Assembly: GCA_050084985.1 (NCBI GenBank)
Contig: JBITNC010000002.1
Coordinates: forward strand, 28,458,001-28,522,000
DNA length: 64,000 nt
Source: Nageia nagi
Taxonomy: Eukaryota; Pinophyta
Direction of reading: 5' to 3'
Shown here piece after piece: positions 11,160-23,219 of the stretch (positions are counted from its first letter, which is position 1; each line of letters opens with the position of its first letter). The notes under the pieces are model-generated. The model made no database searches, was not told where the DNA came from, and saw nothing but the letters and a program-made list of their open reading frames with translations. Position numbers and translations under genes: made by a program.

Positions 11160-13100
11160 GAATACAGGCCCCTCGTGATCTTCAATAGCTTTCAACACAA
11201 ACGGGCAATCTTTCTTATCATGCCAAATAGATCTACACACATCACACTCACATATCTAGAAGTCTATTATCCATAGAAATTGCCTTGCCCGATGACTTCC
11301 TAATGCCTAACAAACCTTGAACTAGTTTATGGGGATCCTTTGACTGCTGATAGACCTGCTCCATCTCAACGAAAACAAATGCTCTTAGCATGGCCTTCAC
11401 AAAAATCTTTGCACCATAGAAGTGGCTCACCTATTCTCTATAACTACAAGTCTGTGTGTTGCTGCAAATTCTGCAATTGATTTTCAATTGAAACTTAGAT
11501 TGGGTTTGCAAGATTTTAAACAAATGTGCTACCAATCACCTAGATTTCAACTTTCATAGTCATCGGGACTATTATTTTCAGCGTTTCCACATCCTCCTTT
11601 AGAAATATTTACTTTCAACATGACTACAATCCACAAATAAATAATTCTGCTTGTTGAGCATTAGCCTACCACGTATGACATTTCTGAAGTTCAAAACCTA
11701 CAATCATAACCTTCCAACAACTCATTTAGTATGTGCCAATGACCTCAGTTAGGCTCTTCTTAGATCGTTGTATCATGTATGTGATTGAATAGTTTCAAAT
11801 ATTTTGTTTTTATTTCATCAGACAAAATACATAAACCAAGTGAGGGCATCTTCACTCTGCATGGCTGAGAACTGCTGCTTCTTATGTTTGCATCACTCAC
11901 ATTTCTCAATTTCCAGTAGATATTGAACAGCTTCAATTTTTGATATTTAATCTATATTTCACTCATTTGTAAGTGATTTTCTTACTTATCACAATGGTGG
12001 AGATCCCCCTAGCAATCATAGTGAAGTCAACATAGCTATAAGCTCGCTCTTGTAAGCCTGGAATTTCTCAATGATCAAATTTGCAAGCAGCTATTCAAAT
12101 ATATTTGAATCTCTCCAACTGATCAAAACAACATTCTTCAAATATTCTTTAGTGGGCTTCCAGACTTCACTACTACTTCTAGACATAAACCTAGAAGGTC
12201 CCACATACCGAACCAATTGTTAGCATAGTTCATGCATTAATCCAAACTCATACCCCATGAGATGGATTTAACCTTAGAAACATAACAAAAATCATATTCA
12301 ACATGAAAGCAAAGCAAAAGAAATGAGCATTCATTTGAGGACATTTGAACAGTTACATAAGACAAAGGGATATCTTATTACTCCAAGAAGTCTATACAAC
12401 AACAGATCCCTATATATCCCTAGAAACTAGTTACATTGTATAAGTCCTTTGTCGAAACAAAATTTTATGACCCCCAAACAACTGTCACCATTGGCAGACA
12501 ACTGTCATAACTGCTCATTGGCAGTCAGCTATATCAACTATCATCAGCATCGGCATCAGCAGGTAGCCATCTTTTGGCATTTAGATCAACACTCTGGTGA
12601 TCATTATCATTGCCGATTGGCACCATCACTATAGTAGATGCAGACTGATTCAAAATTCCTACCAACATAACTTTTCATTTAATTATTATGAATAAGCTAT
12701 CTAGTAGCATTGCTTTTCATTTAATTATTATGGATAACTTTTCATTGTGTTACTTGTTAGATAGTATCAAAATTTAGGACTTTTTATTGTGACCATAACT
12801 TACTTTTAAGAAATCATGAAGAATTGTGCTCTAAAGTATAAAAAAGGAACTTTCAGATTGAAATATTTTTGAAATATATAAAACTTGAGAAAGTCAAATG
12901 ATTATATTTATTCTAAGGGCTTAGGAGATAGAAATATCTACTACAAGAGAAAACAATAACATAGTAAGACTAGAGATAGAAATATTTATTACACAAGAAA
13001 AGAATAACATAGTATGACTACAAAAATCAGTTTATAACCAAACAGTTCTCCAATGGAGAATTAAGAGTGATAAAAAATAGAAAGAGGAAATCATTAAAGT
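11160..13100. other. Mostly non-coding, one unrecognised peptide
   Basis: AT-rich. On the minus strand 11248-11440 stays open and reads a basic/aliphatic peptide containing FVKAMLRAFVFVEMEQVY. Just below it, after a stop, a zinc-knuckle-like CRSIWHDKKDC appears (about 11190-11230). This could be a decayed transposon ORF or gene end; I do not recognise it. 12440-12640 is rich in CATCA/GGCA repeats with no convincing gene. Confidence 0.35.
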
Positions 13101-13108
13101 TCTCTTAC

Positions 13109-13196
13109 CGATATTTGTGGCAGGTAGTATTGCATATTTTTGGACTACATTGTTCAACACAGAGAGTACCATTTTTGTATATGGACTTTAACATTC
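13109..13196 (-). CDS. Candidate cysteine-rich exon
   Basis: On the minus strand a TTTCAG acceptor (ending at 13197) precedes 88 bases, followed by a GTAAGAG donor. In the frame leaving one base at the start it reads about 29 residues containing LCVEQCSPKICNTTC, a C-x3-C-x4-C-x3-C motif. The same spacing occurs in the exon at 28957-29073, which is on the same strand and upstream in transcription. Phases do not join directly: that exon ends in phase 0, and reading this one from phase 0 gives an immediate stop, so an intermediate exon of 3n+1 bases would be needed. Calling this the same gene is inference. Confidence 0.35.
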
Positions 13197-14689
13197 CTGA
13201 AATTGTATGAGTGGAGGCGTTATAATGCAATCCCTGTCCAAAACAGAGAGATTACAACTTCAATCAATAAATTTGTTCAATTAAGTAAATGTTTTAACCC
13301 AATATATTGAGGACAACATGGTGATAGAACGAGATGCATAGTAATACATTAGAGATAAAGAGAAGTTTCAAAAAGTTAAATAGGTGAGTATGATCAATTG
13401 TAAATCTAATCTTAAATGTGGAATGAAGATCACACTGTCATGTTAATCCATGCATGACAATATCTACAAAAAAACAAATGAAACTAATCAAAGCAGAAAA
13501 TAGACGAACAAGGCATCTCAAGTATTTTAATCAGGTCTAAAGTGGAGGCAAACAATAGAGGACAAAAAATAGAAGTTCTATGAGCTTCTAAACAAGATTT
13601 TAGTCAATTGCAAAGAAAATTGAAGGCAAGTTAAACAAGTACAAAATCTAACTATAGTCTATAACAAGACAAATAGCCGGAACAATATCCAAGTATTGCT
13701 ATAATACTGTTATTGACTGGTTCTATCGAGGATAGTCAAAGAAACAAGTTCATAAGATTCCCAAAGTAGTGGTGTTCAATTCATATGATTATAATGTACT
13801 CCCATAATCAGATGTGATTTGATGAGGCATTGTACTTTCTTGTTTATTTAATTGATTTCTTGAAACACTTTGCAGTTGCATTTCCTTTTAGTCATTTTGT
13901 ACAAAAATCGAAAGGGGAATGTTCTGTAACTCATAAAGGAATTTATATTAACTAATATTTTCAATGTCCTCGAGTAATTGATATGCCCTCTAAAAAACAA
14001 ATCAATGATATTTAACATTGATACAAATTGCATGAGTTTCATCTATATCAACTAATATTTTCAACATCCTCGAGTAATTGATATGCCCTCTAAAAAACAA
14101 ATCAATGATATTTAATATTGATACAAATTGCATGAGTTTCAAAATGAAACTTCAGTACCTAAAGATAATTATATATTTAGTTGTGAACTTAATGTAATAC
14201 TCAAGCCTACTTTCCCAAGCCTCTAGAGGATTTTGTGAACTTGTTGATAGAATATGAACAGAATAAAACAAGTCATATTTTCCTTGAACAAATAAATATG
14301 ATGGTGAAGATTGTCATCATTGAAATCTTATTATTTCAATTCTCACTCATCAAACCTCCTTGGAAATCGACTTCTAGATAGTCTCCACCTGATTTTAGCG
14401 TGTCTCCCCATCACATCCAGCAGAAGCTCTTCAAGGTGTGTTACAAAAAGTATGAAATTTAATAAAAAGAATCATATCAGTTCATAATTAGTGCCTATTG
14501 CTAGAGAGAGAAGTGGGGAGAGGAAAGAAGAAACGGACAAAGAAATTTTCTTAATGGCCATGCATGACCAATGTAGGACAACGAGATTCGATAAGAAATG
14601 ATTGTATACTCACCATTAGGAAGGCTTGAACAAGACCCAAAATCTAAAACAAATAGGGTATGTTGGGATGGAAATCCTTCTTCATCAAA
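13197..14689. other. Non-coding, AT-rich
   Basis: No coding region, LTR end or RNA gene is seen apart from the 100-bp tandem duplication listed separately. Confidence 0.5.
13941..14140. repeat. 100-bp tandem duplication
   Basis: 13941-14040 and 14041-14140 share ACTAATATTTTCAA, CCTCGAGTAATTGATATGCC and GATACAAATTGCATGAGTTTC in register, with about five substitutions. A recent local duplication. Confidence 0.9.
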
Positions 14690-16200
14690 AATGACCATGG
14701 TGAGATGGGCAAAATGGGAAAGCACCCCAACATCTAGGTGAGACAGTGCTACTTTCTCCAGCTTGAAAGGACTCCTACCTCAAGGTTTATATGTGAATGG
14801 TGTGCAAAGTTGTATGGTGAACTCTAGGATAGCTCAAGTGGGAGAGGATGACCGTTAACCTGTTAAGGCATCTGGAGTTTGTTTCTAGCTTTAGATAGTC
14901 TTCCTAGACTTTACTGAAATTTGTTTAAGTTCATTCTACAATTTAGCAGTAACGGAAAGGGTTGGTTCTCAAAGAAAAAGAAAGACAAAGAAAAGTAAAT
15001 AAATAAAAGTAAAAATGGAATAGAATGGGGAACCAAGTTTCTAAGATACAAGAAGAGACTTATCACAAGTGATGCATTGTCTAAGTCCTTGGCTTTCCGG
15101 GTTTGTTAGTCTTTCATTCATTCATTCAAATCTAAACACAAATGACATAGTCCAAATTGTAAATAAATGAGAGCACATGGCAATTTGATCCTCTAGAGAT
15201 CACCAGATGGAAGAAAAAGATGAAAAAGGTGGAAACACCAAGTTTGAATAAAAGATCACTTTCAAACGACATAGAAAGGCATATATTCATAGTACATTCA
15301 CTTTACATGCAAGACATAAAAGAAAAAACTTAAACACGTGAAATGATATTCAACAAATTTTTCTAAAACTCATGGTTTTCAAGAGAAAGGAACATAAGCA
15401 TTCAATTCACAACATAGAATGAAAAAGCTTTCAATTTATGACATTCATATCCCCAAAATCGACAAATCCACTTCTTTACATTGCTTTCAAGAAAGCTTTG
15501 TCCTCTCTGGTCCTCTATTCTATCAATCCTCCTTACAGTTTAATCCTTAGCTGGCACTGCAGAGGAAGCCACGAGGGTTACCAAGGTTGTCGAAGCTTCA
15601 ATGTGGTAGCTTATCAGGCATACCACTCCTTTCATTCCTCACCTTACTACACGGAAATCTATCAGTTACGAAGCTTGTGGGAGCCCTTCATGACGGATGT
15701 TGGGTGCCTAGGGCGTTAGTGCATATTCAGGGATCTCACTCGATCAAGAGCCCTTGGAAGCATGACAAAGTAGAGACACATAGATAGGCGCTCCAGACCA
15801 TATTCTTGGGACTTTGCCGTATCGGAGACACTATGGGAGCCTGGACCTGATGTCAATGTTTCACATCGAAGTGCCAGTGTCATGTCCACAAAGGCATGCC
15901 CTACCCATATGGGCGTTGGCTCTTTGAAGTATTTATAGTTTCACTAGGCACAAATTCCTCATGTTGCCCAAATGCTAATAAAATAAATTGGACTTACATT
16001 GAAATTACATTCCACTTGTGGGGAGTAAAAACTCTTCCCCACTAGAAAATAAACTAAATACTAAAATTTCTGACCAACTTCATCTTGATCTTTGTGCCTT
16101 GGGAATCATGATAATTTAGATCCTTGTGCATGAATCTTTTCATCTTGTGTGCATCCTTGAGGAAATTCCTCATTTTCGCCTTGATTAGGGTCTTTAAAGT
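14690..16200 (-). repeat. Dispersed LTR-like repeat, copy 1
   Basis: It aligns in the same orientation with 31270-32400: AAAATGGGAAAG(C/T)ACCCCAACAT, AGGACTCCTACC(T/C)CAAGGTTTAT, a GTGA(T/A)GCATTGTCTAA phrase and TTCATTCATTCA runs. Copy 1 has about 400 bases (about 15510-15930) absent from copy 2. The minus strand has a TATAAATA box at about 15930-15938 and copy 2 has one near 32080, so these are probably LTR remnants of a minus-oriented element. No LTR termini or target duplication could be fixed. Confidence 0.6.
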
Positions 16201-16747
16201 CATGCAGATTGGTTCATGCCCTTGAAAATCTCTCCCTTGCCTAGTCGCACCATTTAGGCCTCTAAAATCTTTTAAGAGTCTGATTTCATGAGACCAAGGA
16301 GAGATAGTAAGAGTAAAATGTAGAAGTGAAAGCTTTACTCCTCTTTATACTCCTTTTGAAGGTGTCTAGGACATGTGGCATACACATATTGGGTGATAAA
16401 TCAGCCTTGTTTTATATGATATAAGGTCTAGGGTTGGTAGCATGTAAATGAGGTCTTAAACTCCTTATTCCCCCAATTTGGTATGCCTAGGAGAGGTGTG
16501 CATGCTTTTGGGGTCTTAAAAGTATTAAGACTCCCAAAAGGTGAGCCCAAGGGAAAGAGATGTGAGTGGTGTGCACAAATGAAGACCCAAGACACCTTTT
16601 ATACTTCTTTGAGCAACTCTTGGACACTTGGCATTCTCCCATTTGATAAAAAATTGGCCTTGTTTAGTGCGACAACAACAATTTGAGCTGGGTGCACCTT
16701 CTAGACCCCTTAAAACTTCTAACCTTTCAAAACGATGGTCTCAACGA
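16201..16747. other. Non-coding, related to the 32.7-34.4 kb repeat region
   Basis: On the minus strand 16243-16275 reads TTTTAGAGGCCTAAATGGTG followed by CGACTAGG, resembling one unit of the 40-bp array at 33921-34400. GGTCTTAAA phrases recur at 16445-16540. No gene. Confidence 0.4.
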
Positions 16748-17580
16748 TGTAATGACCCAAAATGGCAGGTCCCAGCTCATGAGCATATTATTCAAATCCT
16801 ATTTTAGCTCATGTAGTGGGATGCACCTCCTTTGGAGGATTCTTTGTCATTTATTGTAATTTCTAAGCATGTTTAATAATTTTTGGCCATATGGAGATGA
16901 ATGTTCCAATTTGGATGCAAAAATGCTTAATTGAGCACTCAAGGTGGCACATCCCTCTTCTAGGGGTACTTAGGAGTGTTTTAAGTGGTTAGATGTGATT
17001 TAATATTTGTTTAAGTTGTTGACCACATTCAGAATATGATTTGTAAAGGTGTAGATCTCATTAAGTGGGACGTCCCATTTGCAAGGCCACTTTCAAATCC
17101 CAATAATGTAATTTCATGATTCCAAGTTGCTAGTTGGGAAGATCAGCCAATTCAGGATGTATTATGATTATTTTGTGAGCTCCTCTATAAGAAAGAGGAG
17201 TGTCCACATTTGGGCATCCATTATCTATCATTTTATCAACAATACTTCTTCTTGAAGTGTGGGGCTACAACAATCACATGCCAAAACCCTCTTGAAGGGT
17301 GCAATTTTCGTCAAGAGCTACTAGGTCATGAGATCTAGAGGGCCTGGTGCCTTCGCAACATCTTCATAGTTCAAATCTACACTTGGAGGCTCCGGCACAA
17401 CATTTGTTAGTTCAAGAGAGCATAATTGGAAGGTCATTTAATTTGGAGGTTGTTAGTGGATCCTCGAATCTTAATTCAGCCTTGGAGGGAGGACGTCTAG
17501 CTAGAGAGAGATAATTTGAGTTTAGATTTGCAATTGGTAGCTATGGAGTGGTTGATTGAGCCCCTTGGAGGGGCGTGACA
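16748..17580 (+). repeat. LTR-like block
   Basis: Begins TGTAATGACCC, like the other gypsy LTRs here, and ends GGGGCGTGACA. It has a TATAAGAAAGAGGAG box at 17186. The bases outside (AACGA and TTTCT) do not match, so it is not a clean solo LTR. It may be one LTR of a disrupted element. Confidence 0.45.
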
Positions 17581-17640
17581 TTTCTAGGGCACACTTAGGG
17601 CATTTTGAGGCTTGTTGTGATGAGCCAAACTAGGGCTCAC

Positions 17641-18190
17641 TGTTGGTGCAGATTCCCTTAGAAGATCCAAATAAATCTCCAAAAAAAGTAATTGATTTAC
17701 ACAACAAGCAAACCAATGGAAGAATAACCCTTTTTTTTAACACACACCTTATTTTATTCTTCTGAATCTGCACTACCTTTTTCAGGTCTGTTACAATAGC
17801 TCATATAGCCAAGAGAAAACTTGCACTTCCAGAAAATCACGAACCGTCCGAAAACTCGCACTTACAAAAAATAGAAACTTTCTAAAAATAGACAAATGGA
17901 AACTTTCTAAAAATAGAAAGGTCCTCAGATCATGGCCAAACTGGGCGTGCAAGCACAGTTAACAAGGACTAAAGGAACTCTCACTTATTATCTTAAACAA
18001 ACTCTTACAACAAAAGATATTAAAGTCTACTTATTGAGAAATCCTGAAAACTGACACTAAAAGCTAATTTTGAGGCACTAAATGATGGATTTAGGCCAAT
18101 CGGAAAACTTTCCGTTTGGACGCATGCCTCCCATAGGAGGTTGCCACCGCATGATAAAAACCCATATTTAGCTCTCCTCAAAATTTCAAG
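17641..18190 (-). repeat. 3' LTR of the chromovirus (outer end certain, inner end approximate)
   Basis: Follows the pol stop codon. On the minus strand it runs through a TTTCTATTTTTAGAAAG repeat pair and GTAACAGACCTGAAAAAGG to the terminal CACCAACA at 17641. The inner boundary cannot be fixed without the missing 5' LTR. Confidence 0.65.
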
Positions 18191-18207
18191 ACGATCCGAC
18201 AGTCGGA

Positions 18208-21200
18208 TCAAAAGTTATGAACGTTTGACGGTGCATCATTCTCCTCTGGTTGAAAGGAACTCTGCTCCTGCGAGTTCTGCTGTTGAAATTCCTGAAGTTT
18301 ATCATTAGCAATCCTCCTTACTTTTTCCTCTGAAACCCATGTATTGTCCGCTGCTGATAGCCCTTCCCATTGTACCAGGTACTTGGTATAGCTCCCATGT
18401 CGAGTGTTGAACACTGTCTGATCAAGGATCTGTGTAATGCGCTCCTTTTTCTTAGGAACCTGTTGCTCCCATTGTATTGGAGTTGTAGCCTCAACATCTT
18501 CATCATCACCATGGAAAGCATATAAATCAGAGACATTGAAAATAGGAGAAATATCTAAATTATCTGGCAACCCCACCTTATATACATTGTTGTTCCTTTT
18601 CTCAAGAATCCTACATGGACCAATCTTCTTTAGCTTCAACTTATTATAGGTGCCTTTGGGAAACCTCTCCTTACGAAGGTGGACCATCACTAAGTCACCC
18701 TCCTGAAAAATCTTTTCTCTCCTATGGGCATCTGCTACTGCTTTATACTTACTATTATTCTCATGCAATCGTGCTCGAACCTCCTCCTGTAGTTGGTGTA
18801 TGTGCTCTGCAAATGCCTCTGCATTATCACTAATATTGTCTGTGATTGGTAATTCAACTAAGTCAAGGACACCCTTGGGATTTTGGCCATAAACAATTTG
18901 GAAAGGCGATTTCCCTGTTGAACGATTCACTGAACTATTATATGCAAATTCTGATTGTGCTAATGCTCTATCCCACTGCTTTGGTTTTGCACCAACTATA
19001 CACCTTAACAAATTTCCCAAGCTACGATTTACAACCTTGGTCTGGCCATCAGTTTGTGGATGATAAGCACTGCTGAACTGTAATTGGGTACCCAACTTTT
19101 TCCATAATGTTCTCCAGAAATGGCTCAAGAATTTGACATCTCGATCTGAGGTAATGGATTTTGGAACACCATGCAACCTAACAATTTCATCAAAAAATAG
19201 AACTGTGACACTAGTGGCATCCTCTGTCTTCTGACATGCAATGAAATGGGCCATCTTAGAGAACCTATCAACAACAAGGATGGAGTCCTTACCTCGTTGA
19301 GTACGTGGTAATCCCAACACAAAGTCCATGCTTAAGTCGACCCATGCTCCTGTCGGAATAGGTAAGGGCATATACAAGCCGGTATTTTGGGCATGGCCCT
19401 TTGCCATTTGACATATCCTACATCGATTGACAAATCTGATCACATCTCTCCTTAGCTTTGGCCAATAGTACTTTTCTGCAACAAGCACCAATGTCTTATC
19501 TATCCCAAAGTGTCCTGCCAGACCTCCACTATGAAGCTCCCTCAAAATATTCTCCCTCATAGAACCAATTGGAATACATAATTGTGTGCCTCTAAATAAG
19601 TAACCATCCTGTATAATGTATTCTGAAAGAATGTTACCACTCTGACCAAAGGTTGGATTCTTAAACTCTTGCATCATCGGTCCAAAATCAGCATCATCTT
19701 CATACATATCTTTGATACCCTCAAATCCAACCACTACATTTTCCATGGTTGTCAGAAATAATGATTTCCTACTCAGTGCATCCGCCACCTTATTCTGTTT
19801 TCCTGATTTATGCTTCAAAGTGAATTCATACTCTTGCAAAAATGATACCCACTTTGCATGCCTTTTATCCACTTTCTTTTGGGAATTGACATACCGTAAC
19901 GCTTCATGGTCAGTAAAAAGCACAAACTCCTTGGACAGCAGGTAATGACGCCAATATCTTAGTGCTTGTACAATAGCATAAAATTTGACATCATAAGTGG
20001 AGTAGTTCTTCCTTACCTCATTCAATTTCTCACTGAAGAATGCTATCGATCTTCCTCCTTGGCTCAACACGGCTCCAATCCCAATATGTGAGGCATCACA
20101 ATCAACCTCAAATAGTTTTTCAAAATCTGGTAACACTAAGACAGGTGTTGTTGTTACCTTCCGTTTCAAAAGCTCAAAACTCTTTGCTACTTCCTCTGTC
20201 CATATAAATTCCCTCCCCTTCATGCATTCTGTGATGGGGGCAGCAATGCTACTGAAATTCCTAATGAATTTCCTATAGAAAGCTGCTAATCCATGGAAAC
20301 TTCGTACCTCTGTTACATTTCTTGGGACAGGCCACTCAATGATTGTCCTCACCTTTTCTTCATCCATTTTGAGGCCATCTCTTGAAACTACAAACCCCAA
20401 AAATACTAAGCTCTCTTGAAGGAAGCTACACTTCTTAATATTGGCATACAATTTCTCCTTTCTTAACAAATCTAACACCAGCCTTAAGTGAAGCATGTGA
20501 TCTTCTGCAGTCTTACTAAAAATCAAAATATCATCAAAGTAAACCACTAGAAACTTACCATTGTATTCCCGTAGCACTCTATTCATCAACCGCATGAAGG
20601 TACTTGGTGCATTGGATAACCCAAATGGCATCACCATCCATTCGTATAATCCATCTCGAGTCTTAAAAGTTGTCTTCCATTCATCACCCTCTCGAATCCG
20701 AATCTGGTAATAACCACTCCTCAGGTCAATCTTACTAAAGTAATTAGAGCCAGCTAAAGCATCCATCATATCATCAATCCTTGGCATCGGAAATCTATAT
20801 CTTATGGTGATCTTGTTTATGGCCCTGCTATCAACACACTTCCGCCATGAGCCATCCTTCTTGGGAGTCAAAAGTGCAGGAGTTGCACAAGGACTCATGC
20901 TCTCCCTAACCAATCCCTTCTGTACCAATTCTGTTACTTGTTTATTCATTTCAGCATTCTGTGTTGGGCTCAACCGATAGGCTGCTTGATTGGGAAGAGA
21001 TGATCCTGGGATTAAATCAATATGGTGCTGGATATCCCTCTTTGGTGGTAGTCCATTTGGCAATTCTTCTGGTAGGACATCTGCATATTCCTTTAGCAAC
21101 TTCCTCACTACAGGTGGTATGAGGATCTCCCTTGTTTCTACCTTTTGTGTAGTTAACACATAACACCAACCAACTTCATGTGCTTCTGTGAGAAATCTTT

Positions 21201-22140
21201 TTGCGGTCAAAAGGCTTTGTCCTTGGGCTTCTTCCTTAAGGGATAAAAGAACCACCTTTACACCATCTTTCCAGAATGTGTAAGTGTTCTTACTTCCATC
21301 ATGATGAGTCTTCCTGTCAAACTGTCATGGTCTCCTAAATAATATATGACATGCATCCATGGGAATTACATCACACCATACCTCATCTTTATAAGTATCC
21401 CCAATGGAAAACTTTACTAGACACCTCTTATCAATAGTTACCTCATTTCCCTTCTTGATCCATGAAACACGATATGGACATGGGTGCTTTTGACATTTGA
21501 GTTTCAACTTATCAACCATTACAGTAGAAACCATGTTTTCACAACTACCACCATCAATTACTATGTTACATACCTTTCCTCCTGTTGTGCATCTTGTATG
21601 AAATATATTGGTACGAAGCCAACAATTACCACTATCCTCAGCTTGCATGTTCTCCTCCCTTGGAACAATCAGGGTCCTTCTTATCATTAGGTTCTCACCC
21701 ATATCTGCAGAAACTTCTGTTTCAACCTCCTCTTCTTCCTCAACTAGAGCAACCCTAGCATTTCCCCTCTCTTCAGCCTCATATTGGGGACATTCAGATG
21801 CCTTGTGACCTTCTTCATGACATCTATAACAAATTAATGGTTTCCATGTGCCAATAGTAGATCGACCCCCTCCATTACCTCTTCCTCTAGGGTATCCCCT
21901 TCCTCTCTGACTTTGGTTTACCTCTTCTTGTTTAGTGGGTACGAAGGATTCTCCCTTGGAGAAATTAGATCCTCCTCACCCCCGATTCGAAGGTGTGAAT
22001 CCCTTCTTTCCTCCTCGATTGGTCCTTCTCAATTTTTCCTCAACCTTGAGGGCTATTTGATATGCATCCTCCACAGGAGTGCGATGCATGTTAATTTCAT
22101 CTTGAATAACAAAGCTCAGACCATTTACGTATCTTGCAGA
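18208..22140 (-). pseudogene. pol: Chromovirus gag(C-term)-protease-RT-RNaseH-integrase-chromodomain polyprotein
   Basis: One frame spans 22140 to 18208 with only two stops: TGA at 21976-21978 in the gag linker and TGA at 21325-21327 after the protease. It begins in gag (YVNGL, VEDAYQIALKVEEKLRR), then a CYRCHEEGHKASEC knuckle (about 21800-21845) and protease VIDGGSCENMVS. The 1015-codon stretch from 21255 has RT with [11 protein letters not shown] and YFDD (residues 239-242), RNase [11 protein letters not shown], integrase HHCC (GHFGIDK to RCRICQ), SMDFVLGLP and SDRDVKF. It then has GPCRI near the GPY/F region and a C-terminal chromodomain ([12 protein letters not shown]). The third DDE residue appears lost: TDGQTK has Lys at residue 740 (19036-19038) where the family has Glu. 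The lesions look like C-to-T/G-to-A changes. Encoded RT and integrase would copy and insert the element; chromodomains target chromatin. Confidence 0.93.
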
Positions 22141-22152
22141 CTGGTGAAGGGA

Positions 22153-22814
22153 ACGTCGTCCTCACCACATAGGTATTCATGATGCCGACTCAGGTGACGA
22201 TGCGGAAGAGGATGAGGACACAGGGGATATACAAACCGGATGGGATGCTCCCTACACGGCGGTAGGGTGGGGAGGAGAGAGTAGCCCGACATATGCCCGT
22301 GACGCATCTCTAGATGCAGGTCATGATGACAACGAAGAGATAGATCCAGACCAGGATGAGTATGAACCTAAGGATGAGGCGGATACAGATGCGGAGGAGG
22401 AAGACGATGATGAGGATGATGACGGTAGCTTATTTTCTCTTTTGCTTTCTTTTGATTTTCTGCTTTCATGATATGCAAAAGACTAACATGATATGTCTAT
22501 GCTATGTCACAGATGACCAGGACCCTGAGGTTGAGATGGCTAGGCTACGCGGTCAAATCGGTTAGAAGGATGCGGAGATCAGAGAGCTACAGGGTCGTCT
22601 ACGGTTCGGAGGGGATTATATTGGCATCTATCAGGACCTACAGGCAGCCAACAAAGAGATCAAAGCCCTCTACAAGCAGCTTCACCAGGCCGAGAGACAG
22701 ATCGGCGAGGAGAAGGCGCGCGCAGAGAAGTACAAGGCACGGTGCGGGGGTGGCTCATCTAGCAGGGCTACTAGCTCTAGTGTAGGGGGAGGGGGCTCTA
22801 GTAGGAGATTCTAG
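22153..22814 (+). pseudogene. Two-exon gene 3' end: acidic segment plus coiled coil, unknown
   Basis: The + strand is open from about 22153 to 22424, reading a very acidic segment (DDAEEDEDTGD, DADSGDD, EEEDDDEDDD). A GTAGCT donor at 22425 and a CACAG acceptor ending at 22512 bound an 88-bp intron with preserved frame. Exon 2 (22513-22814) reads a heptad-like EMARLRGQI, KDAEIRELQGRLR, ALYKQLHQAERQ coiled coil, then a Ser/Gly-rich tail ending at TAG 22812-22814. One in-frame TAG lies at 22562-22564. It is GC- and CpG-richer than its neighbours, suggesting a recent origin or less methylation decay. The 5' end is cut by the chromovirus junction. It may be the C-terminus of a transposon or plant-mobile-domain-like protein; I cannot identify it. 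Confidence 0.5.
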
Positions 22815-23215
22815 GTCATTCTATGTGATCTCATCCAGTTGTATTAAGACTTCCTGTAAACAGAAACATTTTGATTTTTCATAATATATATATAAAATAC
22901 AAATTTTGTTACCTGCTTGCTCTTGTATGTGTGCTTGTGATGGATGAAACTAATGTTCCGTGATTCCTGAAAACGAACGCCAATGACACAACCTGCAATT
23001 CTGACTTCTCATGCTGCGGGGGGAATTGAAACCTTTGACTTTCTCCTGTTTTCCACTAAAAGAGAACCACCGGCGGTCCTATTAACATGAAATATAACGC
23101 CGGCACTCCTGTTATAACGTCATGAAGCTCCCCAATCTCTTCACCATGGCATCCGTTAGTGACCTGGACTGACTGTTAGCTTCTCTCTTTTTTTTTTGTG
23201 TTAGTTTAGTCATAT
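22815..23215. other. 3' flank of the acidic/coiled-coil gene end
   Basis: Probable 3' UTR (ATATATATATAAAA near 22885). Then CCACCGGCGGTCCTATTAAC (23068-) and a related AACGCCGGCACTCCTGTTATAAC (23096-), two similar GC-rich phrases 30 bases apart. A T-run at 23188 precedes the gag end. No gene. Confidence 0.4.
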
Positions 23216-23219
23216 CAAT

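Larger units (their letters stand above)
17641..22150 (-). mobile_element. Ty3/gypsy chromovirus, 5'-truncated
   Basis: Minus-oriented element. Its left edge at 17641 reads, on the minus strand, TCTGCACCAACA, a typical LTR end. It retains the 3' LTR (17641 to about 18190), integrase with chromodomain, RNase H, RT, protease and the last part of gag with a CCHC knuckle. Homology stops near 22140-22150, inside gag, where an unrelated + strand gene end begins. The 5' LTR, primer site and gag N-terminus are missing from the window. The chromodomain places it among plant chromoviruses (Reina/Tekay/Galadriel group; exact clade not resolvable by eye). Confidence 0.9.

Noticed and set aside
16748-17580. 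Clean solo LTR
   Set aside because: The flanking bases AACGA and TTTCT do not match, so no target duplication supports it.
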